Of a DNA stretch of 64,000 bases, positions 33,747 through 44,198 are shown piece by piece. Source of the stretch: Tubulanus polymorphus (taxonomy: Eukaryota > Nemertea > Palaeonemertea > Tubulaniformes > Tubulanidae); assembly GCF_964204645.1 (NCBI RefSeq), contig NC_134034.1:8737414-8801413 (forward strand), written 5' to 3'. Positions within the stretch are counted from its first letter, which is position 1. Each line of letters starts with the position of its first letter. The position numbers and the translations under genes are program-made. Below the pieces are notes generated by a model. It saw only the letters and a program-made list of their open reading frames with translations, was not told where the DNA came from and ran no database searches.

Positions 33747-36700
33747 TTATACAAGTTTTAATCTTTTTTCAAGTCTCTCGTTAAAGTCATTATTAATCAA
33801 GTTGAAAAATAATTTCCTTTTATTCCTGGTCATGTATCTAGTTGCCGCTTTGTATCGATTCAATCGAACGAAACCCTGTTCGCAACTTTCTGTATTCGTG
33901 CCGGCGATATCTTGAAATGCATCTAAATTAGGATGGTATTTACATTGAGGCCCATCGAGAGGCATGCATGTAGGCTTCGTGTGTTTCACAACATGGAAAA
34001 TATCCACCAAAAACTTGGTGTTCTCCAACAATTCGGATGCTTCAACAACACCGTCTTTGGCTAGTCGGCACAAAAATGGATGCAACTCACAGCAACGATC
34101 ATAACCGACGTATCTCAAGTAATCTTTATATCCATTTCTCACATATGTTTCATGTAAGAAAAGGAAAGCCTGTGTTATACTTTCATGCGAAAACATCTCA
34201 ACCATTCTGACGACGATTCCACAAGGTTTTATCGCAGCAAACATACCGGCAGTAGTAGAGTAAAACTTATTCAATTTCTGTACTCTATCTTTGCATCCTA
34301 ATTCAGCGACGGATTCATCCACAAGTAACATATTTCGCGCACGTTTAACATCGTGTACATAATCTGTAAACAATATCGATTTCGTTACTATATGAATCGC
34401 AACGAAAGAAATAAAACCCTGTTTACAGGGTCAGAATCATTGTTTAAAGTAAATCCCTGACATTGACCATAACCATACTGGGGGTATAGTTAAACGTAGG
34501 GTCAGAGAGGGTCATAGGATCATAGGGTTGTTGTGTCAGGGAAGGTAATAGGGTTATATTGTCAATAGCGTTGGAGCATAAGAGAGGGTTCTTGTGTTCG
34601 AGAGTGTCACATGTTCAGTATCATTACATGGTCAGTGAAGTCATAGGATTAGTATTGTCATTAGAGGGTTACTAGAGGACTGAAATATTAAATATGTTCT
34701 TAGGTTGTATTGAATTAACCTTGAATTTATATTTATATACATGCAAACATTTAAATATATTCTTTAATAGTAACAGATTGTAATTAAAAATATAAATCAA
34801 AAACATCTTGAATTGTCGCTGACCCTATGAGTATAAACCTAGCGTTAATTTTCATGTACCTTTGAGATATAATGGAATCCGCGTCTGTCTTTCAGGTCGT
34901 TTTGTATGGTCGTCTTTATTGGGTTTGTCTGTCAGCTTTTTCTCTTCCATTGGTCTATGTTCGTTACAGAACCTATTGATATTAAGTAACTTTAAATTAA
35001 CAGGTATACGTTTTGCTGATGTTTTCAATGATAGGGCAACCTAAATGTACGAGCATGTTATAGCCTACGCCCGTAAATAAACTATCATCGAGAATTCATC
35101 GTAAGAGTTGAAGTGATCAGAGCTGACACCTACCTTGACGAGGGTTTGTGTTTCCCGCCATAAGAAGGGTCATTCTGACATGTTATGATTGTTCTGATTG
35201 AGTTTGTATCGTCAAAATGTACTTGGCTATCCGCTGCACACATTGCCCGATGAAGCTTTTCATTGCCATCGATAGTGACGTACCCCTCCCTACACCCCTT
35301 CGTTTCGCACACATGTTTAATCCACTTTCGTTCTTTTTCTTCAAATACCTTTAATATAACGAGTACCGGACTGCTAAGCTTATTTTAAAATTAGATCGCA
35401 AAGAATCGCGTTATTGTCTGCGATTCTATATAAACAAAGCAACGAACTATTTATTTCCCATTATATTAGAGGAGTGGTGTTTGGGGGTTAGGCTTTAGAG
35501 CGTTAGGTTTCATATGGTTAGGGTTTACGGGGTTAGGGGTTTAGTTTTTAAAGGGTTAAATTTTATAGATTTAGGTTTTAAAGGGTTTGGGTTTAGAGTG
35601 TTCAGGGGTTTAGTGTTTAGGTTTTAGGGGTTTAGGGGTTAGGGTTTAGGGGGTTAGGGTTTAGTGTTTAGAGGGTTAGGGTTAAGAGGGTTAGGGTTTA
35701 GGGGGTTTAGTGTTCAAAGGGTTAGAGAGAAATTAGAGGGTTCAGGGTTTAGAGAGTTAGAGGGTTAGGGTTTAGTGGTTTTTAGGGTTTAGGGTTTACG
35801 GGGTTAGGGTTTAGGGGGCTAGGGTTTAGGGGGTTAGGGTTTAGTGTTTAGAGGGTTAGGGTTTAGTGTTAAGAGGGTTAGTGTTCAGAGGGTTAGTGTT
35901 TAGAGGGTTAAGGTTTAGTGTTTAAAGGGTTAGGGTTTACGGGGTTAGGTTTTAGAGGGTTAGGGTTTAGGGGGCTAGGGTTTAGTGTTAAGAGGGTTAG
36001 GGTTTAGTGTTCAGAGGGTAAGTGTTTAGAGGGTTAGGGTTTAGTGTTTAGAGGTTTAGGTTTAAGAGGGTTAGGGTTTTGGGGGCTAGGATTTAGTGTT
36101 TAGAGGGTTAGGGTTGAATGATTAGAGGGTTAGGGTTTAGTGTTTAGAGGTTTAGGTTTTAGAGGGTTAGGTTTTAGGGGGCTAGGGTTTAGTGTTTAAA
36201 GGGTTAGGTTTTAGTGATTAGAGGGTTAGGGTTTAGTGTTTAGAGGTTTAGTGTTTATAGGGTTTAGAGGGTTAGGGTTTACGGGGTTAGGTTTTAGAGG
36301 GTTAGGGTTTAGGGTTTACGGGGTTAGGGGGTTAGGGTTAGGGTTTAGTGATTAGAGGGTTAGGGTTTAGGGGGCTAGGGCTTAGGGGGCTAGGGTTTAG
36401 TGTTCAGGGATTAGAGAGTTAGATTTTAGCGGATTTTAGTGTTCAGAGGGTTAGGGTTTAGGGGGTTAGGGTTTAGTGTTTAGCGGGTTAGGTTTCAATG
36501 GGGGTTTAGGGATAAGGTTTTAGAGAGAATTTAGAGGGTTTAGTGTTTATAGGGTTAGGTTTTAGAGGGTTTAGGGTTTACAGGGTTAGGTTTTAGAGGT
36601 TTAGGGTTTACGGGATTAGGGGTTTAGGTTTTAGAGGGTTAGGTTTTAGGGGGCTAGGGTTTAGTGTTTAGAGGGTTAGGGTTTAGTGATTAGAGGGTTA

Positions 36701-38603
36701 GGGTTTAGTGTTTAGAGGTTTAGGTTTTAGAGGGTTAGGGTTTAGAGGCTAGGGTTTAGTGTTTAGAGGGTTAGGGTTTAGTGATTAGAGGGTTAGGGTT
36801 TAGGGGTTTAGGTTTTAGATGGTTAGGGTTTAGTGTTTAGCGGGTTAGGTTTCAATGGGGGTTTAGGGATAAGGTTTTAGAGAGAATTTAGAGGGTTCAG
36901 TGTTTATAGGGTTAGGTTTTAGAGGGTTTAGGGTTTCCGGGGTTAGGTTTTAGAGGGTTAGGGTTTAGGGTTTACGGGGTTAGGGGTTTAGGTTTTAGAG
37001 GGTTAGGGTTTAGGGGCCTAAGGTTTAGGGGACTAGGGTTTAGTGTTAAGAGGGTTAGGGTTTAGTGTTTAGAGGTTTAGGTTTTAGAGGGTTAGGGTTT
37101 AGGGGGCTAGGGTTTAGTGTTTAGAGGGTTAGGGTTGAGTGATTAGAGGGTTAAGGTTTAGGGGTAAGTGTGTAGGGGGTTAGTGTTTAGTGTTTAGAGG
37201 GTAGGGGTTTACGTGGTTAAGTGCTTAGGGTTCAGTGTTTATAGGGTTAGGTTTTAGAGGTTTAGTATTTAGAGGGTTAGGGTTTAGTGTTTATAGGGTT
37301 AGGTTTTAGAGGGTTTGGGTTTAGGGTTTACGGGGTTAGGTTTTAGAGGGTTAGGGTTTAGGGGGCTAGGGCTTAGGGGGCTAGGGTTTAGTGTTCAGGG
37401 ATTAGAGAGTTAGATTTTAGCGGGTTTTAGTGTTCAGAGGGTTAGGGTTTAGGGGGTTAGGGTTTAGTGTTTAGCGGGTTAGGTTTCAATGGGGGTTTAG
37501 GGATAAGGTTTTAGAGAGAATTTAGAGGGTTTAGTGTTTAGAGAGTTACGGTTAGGTTTATTTTGGTGGGTGTTTATGCTTGAGAGTACCATAGCTTATT
37601 AGGTTAGGGTTTAGATGGTTAGAATCCTAGTTCGTTCATGTTATGTGGGTTTCTTATAAGTATATGTAATGTTAACATGGACTCAATGTGAAATGTAGCA
37701 TGATATCAGTAGCCTATATCTTTCTTGTCAACATTGAGGAACAATTTTCAAAGACTCACCGGCCACGCTTGTTTGCAAATTGCATCTAAATCGATGTGTC
37801 CATTCTTTAAGTATTTGAAATTTGATATTGGCGTCTTCAGGTTTGGGTAGTTCAGTTTTGATTCCCTAGTTATTCTGTACAAAAACCACGCTTCTTCGAG
37901 TCTGAGTTCATTCAGGTACCAATTTATCGAATCATCTTGACCATCACTTGTAGGAGTACGCGAAAAGACCGATGAACAGTGCAGTCTTGTTTTGTTCGCA
38001 TTTTCGTGTTCTTCGTTGTAGGCGTCCGCGAGCGCTTTGAAAGAGGCCCCGAAATGATTTATCGAGACGGAAACATGTTCAAGATAATCAATTGAAAACG
38101 CGGTTTGAGATGTTGATAGAAAATAGGTTTCGTTTGGATTTTCATAATCCAGAAAACGAAGCCGCTATGTGAACTCCGGTTTTCGTAAATACATGTGGAA
38201 AAGACGGTTCATTTCTCAAAGTTATTTTTCGATCGCAAAACAAACACATCTGTAACGGCGGCATTAGCACGATTGGTTTAAATCCATCTCTTCTGGATGA
38301 CACAGTCCCATAAATTATATCTTTGTGAATAGTCTCCATCCTAAGTATATCCGGATATTGTTGACTAATGACCCCATAAAGATCACGGCAGCACATTTCA
38401 TTTTTTTCGAATGTCCTAACAGATGAAAAGCGACTACTGTTTGCTACCATTATATACGTTCTATTCGTCTCATCGTTTGAAATGTCCTCAGAAGCTCCAA
38501 GATATGTACAAAAATGCTTCCATCGATTTGGCATACATTTAGGGAAAAGCTCTGATGCTTTCAAAAAAGAACACAGTTCTCCGAGACGTAAATAAAACGC
38601 CAT
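33747..38603 (-). CDS. KDZ-like transposase, 4 exons, one frameshift in exon 1
   Basis: Minus-strand exons 38603-37760, 35378-35134, 34972-34860 and 34363-33747, joined by GT-AG introns in consistent phase: about 605 residues. Exon 1 has a Cys pair (QMCLFC), then YFLSTSQTAFSIDYLEHV and RLEEAWFLYRI. Exons 2-3 hold a Cys/His cluster (VCETKGC, TCQNDP, RFCNEHRP), the zinc cluster known from KDZ proteins. Exon 4 carries likely DDE residues: Asp in YVGYDRCCELHPF, Asp in FLVDIFHVVKHT and Glu in GTNTESCEQGF, with the KYHPNL motif before it. Exon 1 has one base too many near 38165-38175, so the frame changes between HIAASFSG and RFLDYENP. That is either a disabling mutation or an assembly error. Confidence 0.75.
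35464..37560. repeat. 2.1-kb degenerate telomere-like array (TTAGGG/TTTAGGG mix) in the transposase intron
   Basis: Nearly continuous 'gggttagggtttag' with variants. It has larger internal periods: blocks such as 'ggggctagggtttagtgttcagggattagagag' recur around 36370-36420 and 37370-37420. The array fills most of intron 1 (35379-37759) of the transposase gene. The G-rich strand is plus. Confidence 0.9.
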
Positions 38604-39262
38604 TTTATCAATTTATATTCACACAAAACGGTAAAACTTTGTTATGGTATCCAGGTGACCATTTATTCTGGAACGATCCGGAAATTTCTGGAAAAGCAAT
38701 TCTAATTTATTCTGGAACGATCCGGAAATTCTGGAAAAATAATTCTGATTTTTCCGGAATTCCGCGGTACCCCCCCCCCTCCGTGCCGATCAGCTTTCTG
38801 GATAGATCCGGAAATTTCTGGAAAAGCAATTCTAATTTATTCTGGAACGATCCGGAAATTTCTGGAAAAATAATTCTGATTTTTCCGGAATTCCGCGGTA
38901 CCCCCCCCCCCTCCGTGCCGGTCAGCTTTCTGGATAGATCCGGAAATTTCTGGAAAAGCAATTCTAATTTATTCTGGAACGATCCGGAAATTTCTGGAAA
39001 AATAATTCTGATTTTTCCGGAATTCCGCGGTACCCCCCCCCCCCTCCGTGCCGGTCAGCTTTCTGGATAGATCCGGAAATTTCTGGAAAAGCAATTCTAA
39101 TTTATTCTGGAACGATCCGGAAATTTCTGGAAAAATAATTCTGATTTTTCCGGAATTCCGCGGTACCCCCCCCCCCGAGACGTAAATAAAACGCCATTTT
39201 ATCAATTTATATTCACACAAAACGGTAAAACTTTGTTATGGTATCCAGGTGACCATTTATTC
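38578..39262. repeat. duplication that includes the transposase start codon
   Basis: 'gagacgtaaataaaacgcc' and the following 65 bases occur at 38578-38660 and again at 39176-39262. The second copy repeats the start codon and first codons of the minus-strand transposase but runs into poly-C instead of the gene. Confidence 0.8.
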
Positions 39263-39480
39263 TGGAACAATCCGGAAATTTCTGGAAAAGCAATTCTAAT
39301 TTATTCTGGAACGATCCGGAGATTTCTGGAAAAATAATTCCGATTTTCCGGAATTCCGCGGCATCCCCTCCTCCGTGCCGTTACGAGATCAGCTTTCTGG
39401 ATAGATCCGGAAATTTCTGGAAAAGCAATTCTAATTTATTCTGGAACGATCCGGAAATAGTCAGAAAAAACGATAGTAAA
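38640..39480. repeat. right subterminal tandem repeats of the KDZ-like element (about 132-bp unit)
   Basis: At least four copies of a unit of about 132 bp contain 'gatccggaaatttctgg', 'ttttccggaattccgcgg', a C-run of 9-13 and 'ccgtgccggtcagc'. Copies differ mainly in C-run length and single bases. ORFs across this block are products of the repeat. Confidence 0.88.
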
Positions 39481-39972
39481 GTATGAAAAATGTCAGAAAC
39501 CGCACCAATCTCCTATTTTTCACCTCAGTGCCAATCTATTATTATTCGTCTTTATGAGAGGACCAGTTCGATCAGGGACGTGTCAGCAGTAGTAAGATGG
39601 AGACCATCAATCGAGGATCCGAACCCGCAGTCCTTTATTGACTGATGGCCTTCATCCGGGGGTAGTCATGACAGAGTGTCATACGTAGAGAACGGTAGAT
39701 GTTGGAGAGAACTAGGTTCGAACCCGAGCGAAATCCTGGCCAGGTAGTCGCCTACTTGGATGCTGAGCCCTGATCATGGAATGAGAAGGATGAATATTTA
39801 TTTGACGATAATTTAGATAAGAATTTATATCTTTTCCCTGAGGAGGAATTACTTCCCCCAATATTTTCGTATCACCCGATTATATTGTTTCAGGGCGAAC
39901 CCTAGTAGCAAACGCCTATTTTACTTATCCAACCCTATAAAGAAACACGCTACCCAGGAGAGAAACGCTACA

Positions 39973-40201
39973 CCATCTTAACGCTCTCGTCGCTGTAATA
40001 GTATGTCTATCTATTAATTGATGAGACCTGTTTTTCTGGGATATTTTGCTTACTTTTTGGGGAACATACCTCATTTATGTCTTAACAGAATGCCAAAAAT
40101 CGCGGACAACAACTGAATATCCGATATATTTCCAGTTCTGTACCAATTAGATGGATTGGCAAAAAGACTCCTTAAGTCCAGTTGAATGAGAGAGAAAATC
40201 C
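39973..40201. other. non-coding flank of Gypsy-2
   Basis: No ORF and no recognisable element. The first bases, ccatc, do not match the left flank of the element. Confidence 0.4.
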
Positions 40202-40202
40202 T

Positions 40203-40344
40203 CCATTTTGTCAAATTTCTTGGATTTGAACATTGTTACCATGCCAACGCCACCCTGATTTAGTTGTTGAGACCCCACAAGAAAAATAACTTCATTTCGT
40301 AGGCATGGTGACAATGTAAAAATTCAAGAAATTTCACAAAATGG
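40203..40344. repeat. 43-bp inverted repeat (foldback)
   Basis: 'ccattttgtcaaatttcttg' starts the left arm (40203-40245). Its imperfect complement ends the right arm (40302-40344). The spacer is 56 bases. It could be a small MITE; no target duplication was identified. Confidence 0.75.
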
Positions 40345-40535
40345 TATAGTATATCTTCTGTGCTATTTCCGTAATCTTACTCCGAGATGTCATTTCTGCT
40401 GACCATGAAAATCGCCTGTATTCAGTATCACTCCTTTTTCGAACGAACACGCGGTCGTTTCATCTCCTTATTGACGTCGCCTCTGAATTTCGACTCTTCG
40501 AGTTCGCGTCAACGACATTTTGAATTTGGCGCGCA

Positions 40536-40860
40536 GTCGTTGATTAACGACAACGCTCGTCGTTAACTATTTGACGCTCCGTCGTATAATTCTTATCGTT
40601 GATTGAAGACAACGCTCGTCGTTAACTATATTTGACGCTCCGTCGTATAATTCTTATCGTTGATTAACGACAACGCTCGTCGTTAACTATTTGACGCTCC
40701 GTCGTATAATTCTTATCGTTGATTGAAGACAACGCTCGTCGTTAACTATATTTGACGCTCCGTCGTATAATTCTTATCGTTAATTAACGACAACGCTCGT
40801 CGTTAACTATTTGACGCTCCGTCGTAAACATCTTAATCGTTGATTAGCTTCAATGCTCGT
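40536..40860. repeat. higher-order tandem repeat: about 60-bp monomers in a 120-bp dimer
   Basis: About five monomers built on 'gacaacgctcgtcgttaac' and 'tttgacgctccgtcgtataa'. They alternate between a 'gattaacgac' and a 'gattgaagac' version and between 'ctattt' and 'ctatattt', so the true period is 120 bp. The last copy is diverged. Confidence 0.92.
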
Positions 40861-41942
40861 TTACTTAGACCCAAGTTATATTAGATACACGCCGGAGTCC
40901 GCCGCGCCACCGCTTCTATTTGACGTTCGGTCGTCTCTTTTGTATGCTACCGTACATTGATTGTACCAAGGCTTTGCAAGCCATCAAGGGAACATTCTTT
41001 TTATATATCGAAATGTAAATTTTTGGAATGGAATTTTTCATGTGGACGTGATGTCTCCTTGGCATCAAGAACGATGAACTTTGTATTATAAGAAAATATA
41101 TATATTTAATAATTCGTACTACATTCCAATCAAACTTCGAATCTTGCGTTTATTTTATTCGCCGGCACTGGAAGGAAGGACGAGGATTTCTGTTGTTTTC
41201 CTACTGCATTTCATCCATTTAGTTTTACGTGAGGATCGTTCCCCTATTGACCGTCGCTACGGACAACACTTATGCATACGACTAGTTTGACAGATCTGGC
41301 ATGAGTCGCAATTAGCTCCTGAGATGACGGGGGAAAGCCATGTGCGAGAGGGCACTTGGAATGGGGGTAGCCATATCCGCCGAGTAATCAACACTGTGAG
41401 TTTCGTCCGAGGAAAGCCCCTAAAGCGGATTACTCTGAGGAGAGCGGGTTGGGGGGATTGTATTGGCCACACAGATTAAGGCTACGTGGAGTAGCGAGGC
41501 GACTGTTTGGAGGAGAGCGTACTGCTTGAGCACCCTTTTTAGCGACATTTTTCAATAGAGGAACAAATTCTACATATTTTATACCATTTACTTTCCTGGG
41601 GAAGACAAGAGTCTCCTTGCCGTATTCACTACCCGAGTGCGGTCGACCCAGGCGGACCCGTGTAGCGAGCGCCCCGGCAGAGCAGAGTGACTACAACCAC
41701 GCTACCTATGGACAACTGCAGTCACTACCAGAATTACTATTTTATATGTTTACACTACAACCGCTACAGTATTGACATTTGAATTTTCCTGCTGAAAATT
41801 AATTAATTCGAATCTGGCAGAAAATAATTTCCCGATTGATGCGTTTCAACGAGTCTTCCATTTTTCTCCGTAATTAAAAAATTCGTAGTAATCTTCTTGT
41901 CCTTTTGTTTTCGAATGGTGCTAATTTGTAAAATTAAATTTT
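40861..41942. other. non-coding region
   Basis: No convincing gene. A GC-richer patch at 41290-41480 and one at 41610-41700 (with 'cccgagtgcggtcgaccc') may be repeat fragments, but I recognise neither. Confidence 0.4.
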
Positions 41943-43340
41943 CAGGGTTCGTACACCTCCTGGAATTCCTGGAATTTGAGCAAAATCAATTCCAGGACCT
42001 TGAATTCCTGGAAATTCAGGGTTTTTAAGGGCTTTTCCTGGAAAACTCATGGAATTTCAGGATCTTGGTCAACTGAATATTTTCTAGTTGTTTTCAATGG
42101 TCAGTCCATTTTCAAAGAATGGTCTTGTACAGGTATCGTTTGTGAAGTGTCTATACAATTTAAGTGTATAGAGCATTTGACTCGTGCCTTCTTAATTAGG
42201 CAATTAGTGGTCATCATTATTCCTTTATGTAGGACGTAAAGTTTGAAAGAATAAAGGTAATGTGTAATTTAGATAATGACAGACTGTAAAACTATGTCTT
42301 CAAGTCTAGGGCTATTACTGTTGAATTGAACAAATTAAGTCGAACAAGCTTAAATAGATAAAATGATTGAACACCACATCATTATCGTTTGCTGTGCCAG
42401 CGTGTGTTCACTGATGTTAGTCATTCGCTACGAAAATTCTAAGAGTTTACAAAATCTGAACGACTCTTACGATGCCTGGGGGAAAGTGCATGTTCCAGGA
42501 TGAATGGATTTCTGCCGATGAATTCAAGGACTGGCTTTGCAAGGATATTAAATGTCGATACCGTGCATTTTGTTCGCTATGTGATAATACAATCGATATT
42601 GGAAAGATGCGCAAAGCGGCACCGAAGAGCCATATGAAAGGGAAGAAACATATATCTGCTGTGAAAAAATTCAAGGAGAGTGTTTCAAACACAATTGCAA
42701 TAACACAGTTTTTCTCTGGACGTAAAGAAAAACAATCTGCCAGTTATGAATCTACAACTGCAACTACTGGTAGACCAACTTCAACTGTTTTACCGACTAT
42801 CGAAAGCGCCGTCATGAAAACAGATGTATTGAAATCGGAACTTCTGTGGACTATGAAAGCGATGTCATCGCATTACTCGTATCATTCATGTGAGAATCTG
42901 AAGCCAGTTTTACGTGCTATGTTCCCCGATAGCAAAATAGCTGCTGGGTTTAGCTGTGGTGAAAAAAGGCAATGTACTTAACTGTTTATGGCTTGGCTCC
43001 TTGCTTCAAGTCACTGTTATTAAAAAATGTTGCTAGCCAAGACAACTCTGTATTATTGTTCGATGAAAGTTTAAATCGCGAGAATCAAAAAAGCAACTTG
43101 ACATGTTCGTGCGATACTGGGACCATGGCAAAATTGTTTCCCGATATTATGGTTCAGAGTTCATGGGTCATGCTGATTCATCTATGCTCGTGGATCACTT
43201 CTCTGACTGTGTAAAAGATCTGTGCTTCAGTCGACTGTTACAGATTTCTATGGATGGCCCCAATGTAAATTGGGTATTTCATAGAAAATTTCAAGATAAA
43301 CTTTTTACTGACTGTGGAAATAAACTGTGTAATATCATAG
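41943..43340 (+). mobile_element. hAT transposon fragment, 3' end lost
   Basis: It starts CAGGGTTCGTACACC, a hAT-type terminus, with subterminal 'cctggaattcctggaattt' repeats to about 42060. A transposase follows at 42472. The coding match stops at about 43340, where unrelated repeat sequence begins, so the right end is missing. Confidence 0.7.
42472..43340 (+). pseudogene. hAT-family transposase, N-terminal two thirds, frameshifted
   Basis: 42472-42965 encodes a BED-like zinc finger region: FQDEWISADEFKDWL, C-X2-C (FCSLC), then H-M-K-G-K-K-H. Further matches follow in other frames: YLTVYGLAPCFKSLL and VLLFDESLN (42972-43090), then QLDMFVRYWD and SMDGPNVNW (43090-43270). SMDGPNVNW is a strong signature of this hAT branch. 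At least two frameshifts (near 42965 and 43085) and the missing C-terminal dimerisation domain make it non-functional. Confidence 0.8.
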
Positions 43341-43860
43341 TCCTGCGATCAACGGTTCTCCTTGAATCGCGTTCACAAGCTCATGCGGACGGACGAACGG
43401 ACGGACGGACGGAAGCGGATACCAAGTCCCCCGCTCGCGGCCCATGCCGCGCGGGGGACAAAAAGAGTCATAATCGCAGCATCGTACAGGACACATCGTT
43501 TTCTTTTCGTTATTCGTCTTTCGTATCAAATTCAATCCTAAGGATATCGTGGTGGTGGACAATCGCCCCCACAAGAAGCGCGGTTACCCAGTGCCACTTG
43601 CGACCCATGCGGATAATCACCGAATCCTCGCTTCTCTCAGTGGCCCTGCCAGTAATCCCATTTTATTACGCATTCAAATCAATGAGAAAATTAGATCTGA
43701 AGTAATTGTTTCTGCCTACTTCCCGTCTGTGTTACTAAATACACGATTGTAAATCATATTGAAGCAGAATATGTATATTGACACATAACCCATAAATTGC
43801 ATCATTCATAAAATGCAAATATCTAAGGCTGGTCGTAAAGCCCCCTGGGGCTAACGTTGA
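43341..43860 (+). repeat. insertion of dispersed repeats (GGAC microrepeat, GC hairpin, repeat R-A)
   Basis: 'ggacggacgaacggacggac' at about 43386-43410 is followed by a GC hairpin 'cccccgctcgcggccc.../...gccgcgcggggg'. Repeat R-A lies at about 43736-43855, also found at 19340-19445 and inverted at 47586-47720. An ORF at 43549-43752 has no family I know. Confidence 0.6.
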
Positions 43861-44008
43861 TATATACATAAATTTAGAATTTATAAAATGATCATTCCAA
43901 TCAAAGTCTCAACTATGATTTCTATGAACTTTGTACTTTTGATCATGTCTTACCTATCAAAAAATTGTAAGCTGTTACTAACAGTCAGTGGGAATGTTAT
44001 GTAGTGTA

Positions 44009-44130
44009 AGTAATAGGGAATATGTTGTTTCATACCAAAGGTCGAAAGGTCGAAAAATAAATTCTCGCACACTCGAATTTATTTTTCGACCTTTCAACCT
44101 TTGATACGAAACAACATATTCCCTATTACT
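44009..44130. repeat. 56-bp near-perfect inverted repeat with 10-base loop
   Basis: Left arm 44009-44064 and right arm 44075-44130 pair with only about three mismatches. The loop is 'tcgcacactc'. It sits at the edge where the AT-rich Polinton sequence begins and could be part of its terminus or an independent foldback. Confidence 0.9.
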
Positions 44131-44163
44131 CTTAAATTATTTATATATATGAATGAAAAACTT

Positions 44164-44187
44164 CTAAAATCAATTTTAATAAAAAAA
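44164..44187 (+). promoter_or_regulatory. conserved upstream motif, copy 1
   Basis: 'atcaattttaataaaaa' lies 10-30 bases before the first codon of the small protein at 44199. The same motif precedes the polymerase (44564-44580) and the HNH gene (50901-50917). Confidence 0.6.
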
Positions 44188-44198
44188 TTGGTATTAAA

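Larger units (their letters stand above)
28422..39512. mobile_element. KDZ-like (Kyakuja-Dileera-Zisupton) DNA transposon, 11.1 kb, nested in the 3' LTR
   Basis: Inverted ends TGGTGCGGTTTCTGACATTTT (28425-) and AAAATGTCAGAAACCGCACCA (ending about 39507) are flanked by the 10-bp duplication CTATTTTTCA. The uninterrupted site is visible in the 5' LTR near 7885-7900. Inside are two convergent multi-exon genes: a DUF3987-like ATPase on plus and a KDZ-type transposase on minus. A telomere-like array and tandem subterminal repeats complete it. The superfamily call rests on the transposase. Confidence 0.8.
6414..39972 (+). mobile_element. Ty3/Gypsy LTR retrotransposon with two nested DNA transposons (Gypsy-2)
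   Basis: LTRs of matching sequence begin TGTGGCG at 6414 and 27618 and end CGCTACA at 8338 and 39972. Between them are a tRNA-Leu-type primer site, gag, pol, a zinc-finger ORF and a purine tract. Removing the inserts at 8474-21294 and 28422-39512 leaves about 9.6 kb. Gag and pol are open throughout, so the element was probably functional when first interrupted. No 5-bp target duplication is seen: the left flank is aggcc and the right flank is ccatc. That may reflect recombination between elements or flank decay. Confidence 0.9.
27618..39972 (+). repeat. 3' LTR of Gypsy-2, split by the KDZ-like transposon
   Basis: The LTR occupies 27618-28421 and 39513-39972, together about 1.25 kb after removing the insert and its site duplication. 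It lacks the 674-bp promoter block of the 5' LTR. The junction is at 'ttgtatat/cgagaac' with a 3-bp overlap (tat), as in a deletion by microhomology. It also carries one fewer 17-19 bp repeat. Confidence 0.88.

Noticed and set aside
35464-37560. True chromosome end or telomere
   Set aside because: Unique gene sequence continues on both sides and the array lies in an intron of a transposon; the repeats are also irregular.
38555-39220. ORFs on both strands around the KDZ right end
   Set aside because: They follow the 132-bp tandem repeat and its C-runs. The real coding start is the minus-strand exon at 38603.
43549-43752. ORF with VVDNRPHKKRGYPVPLATH
   Set aside because: Lies in repeat-derived sequence next to the GGAC microrepeat and ends in repeat R-A; no family recognised.
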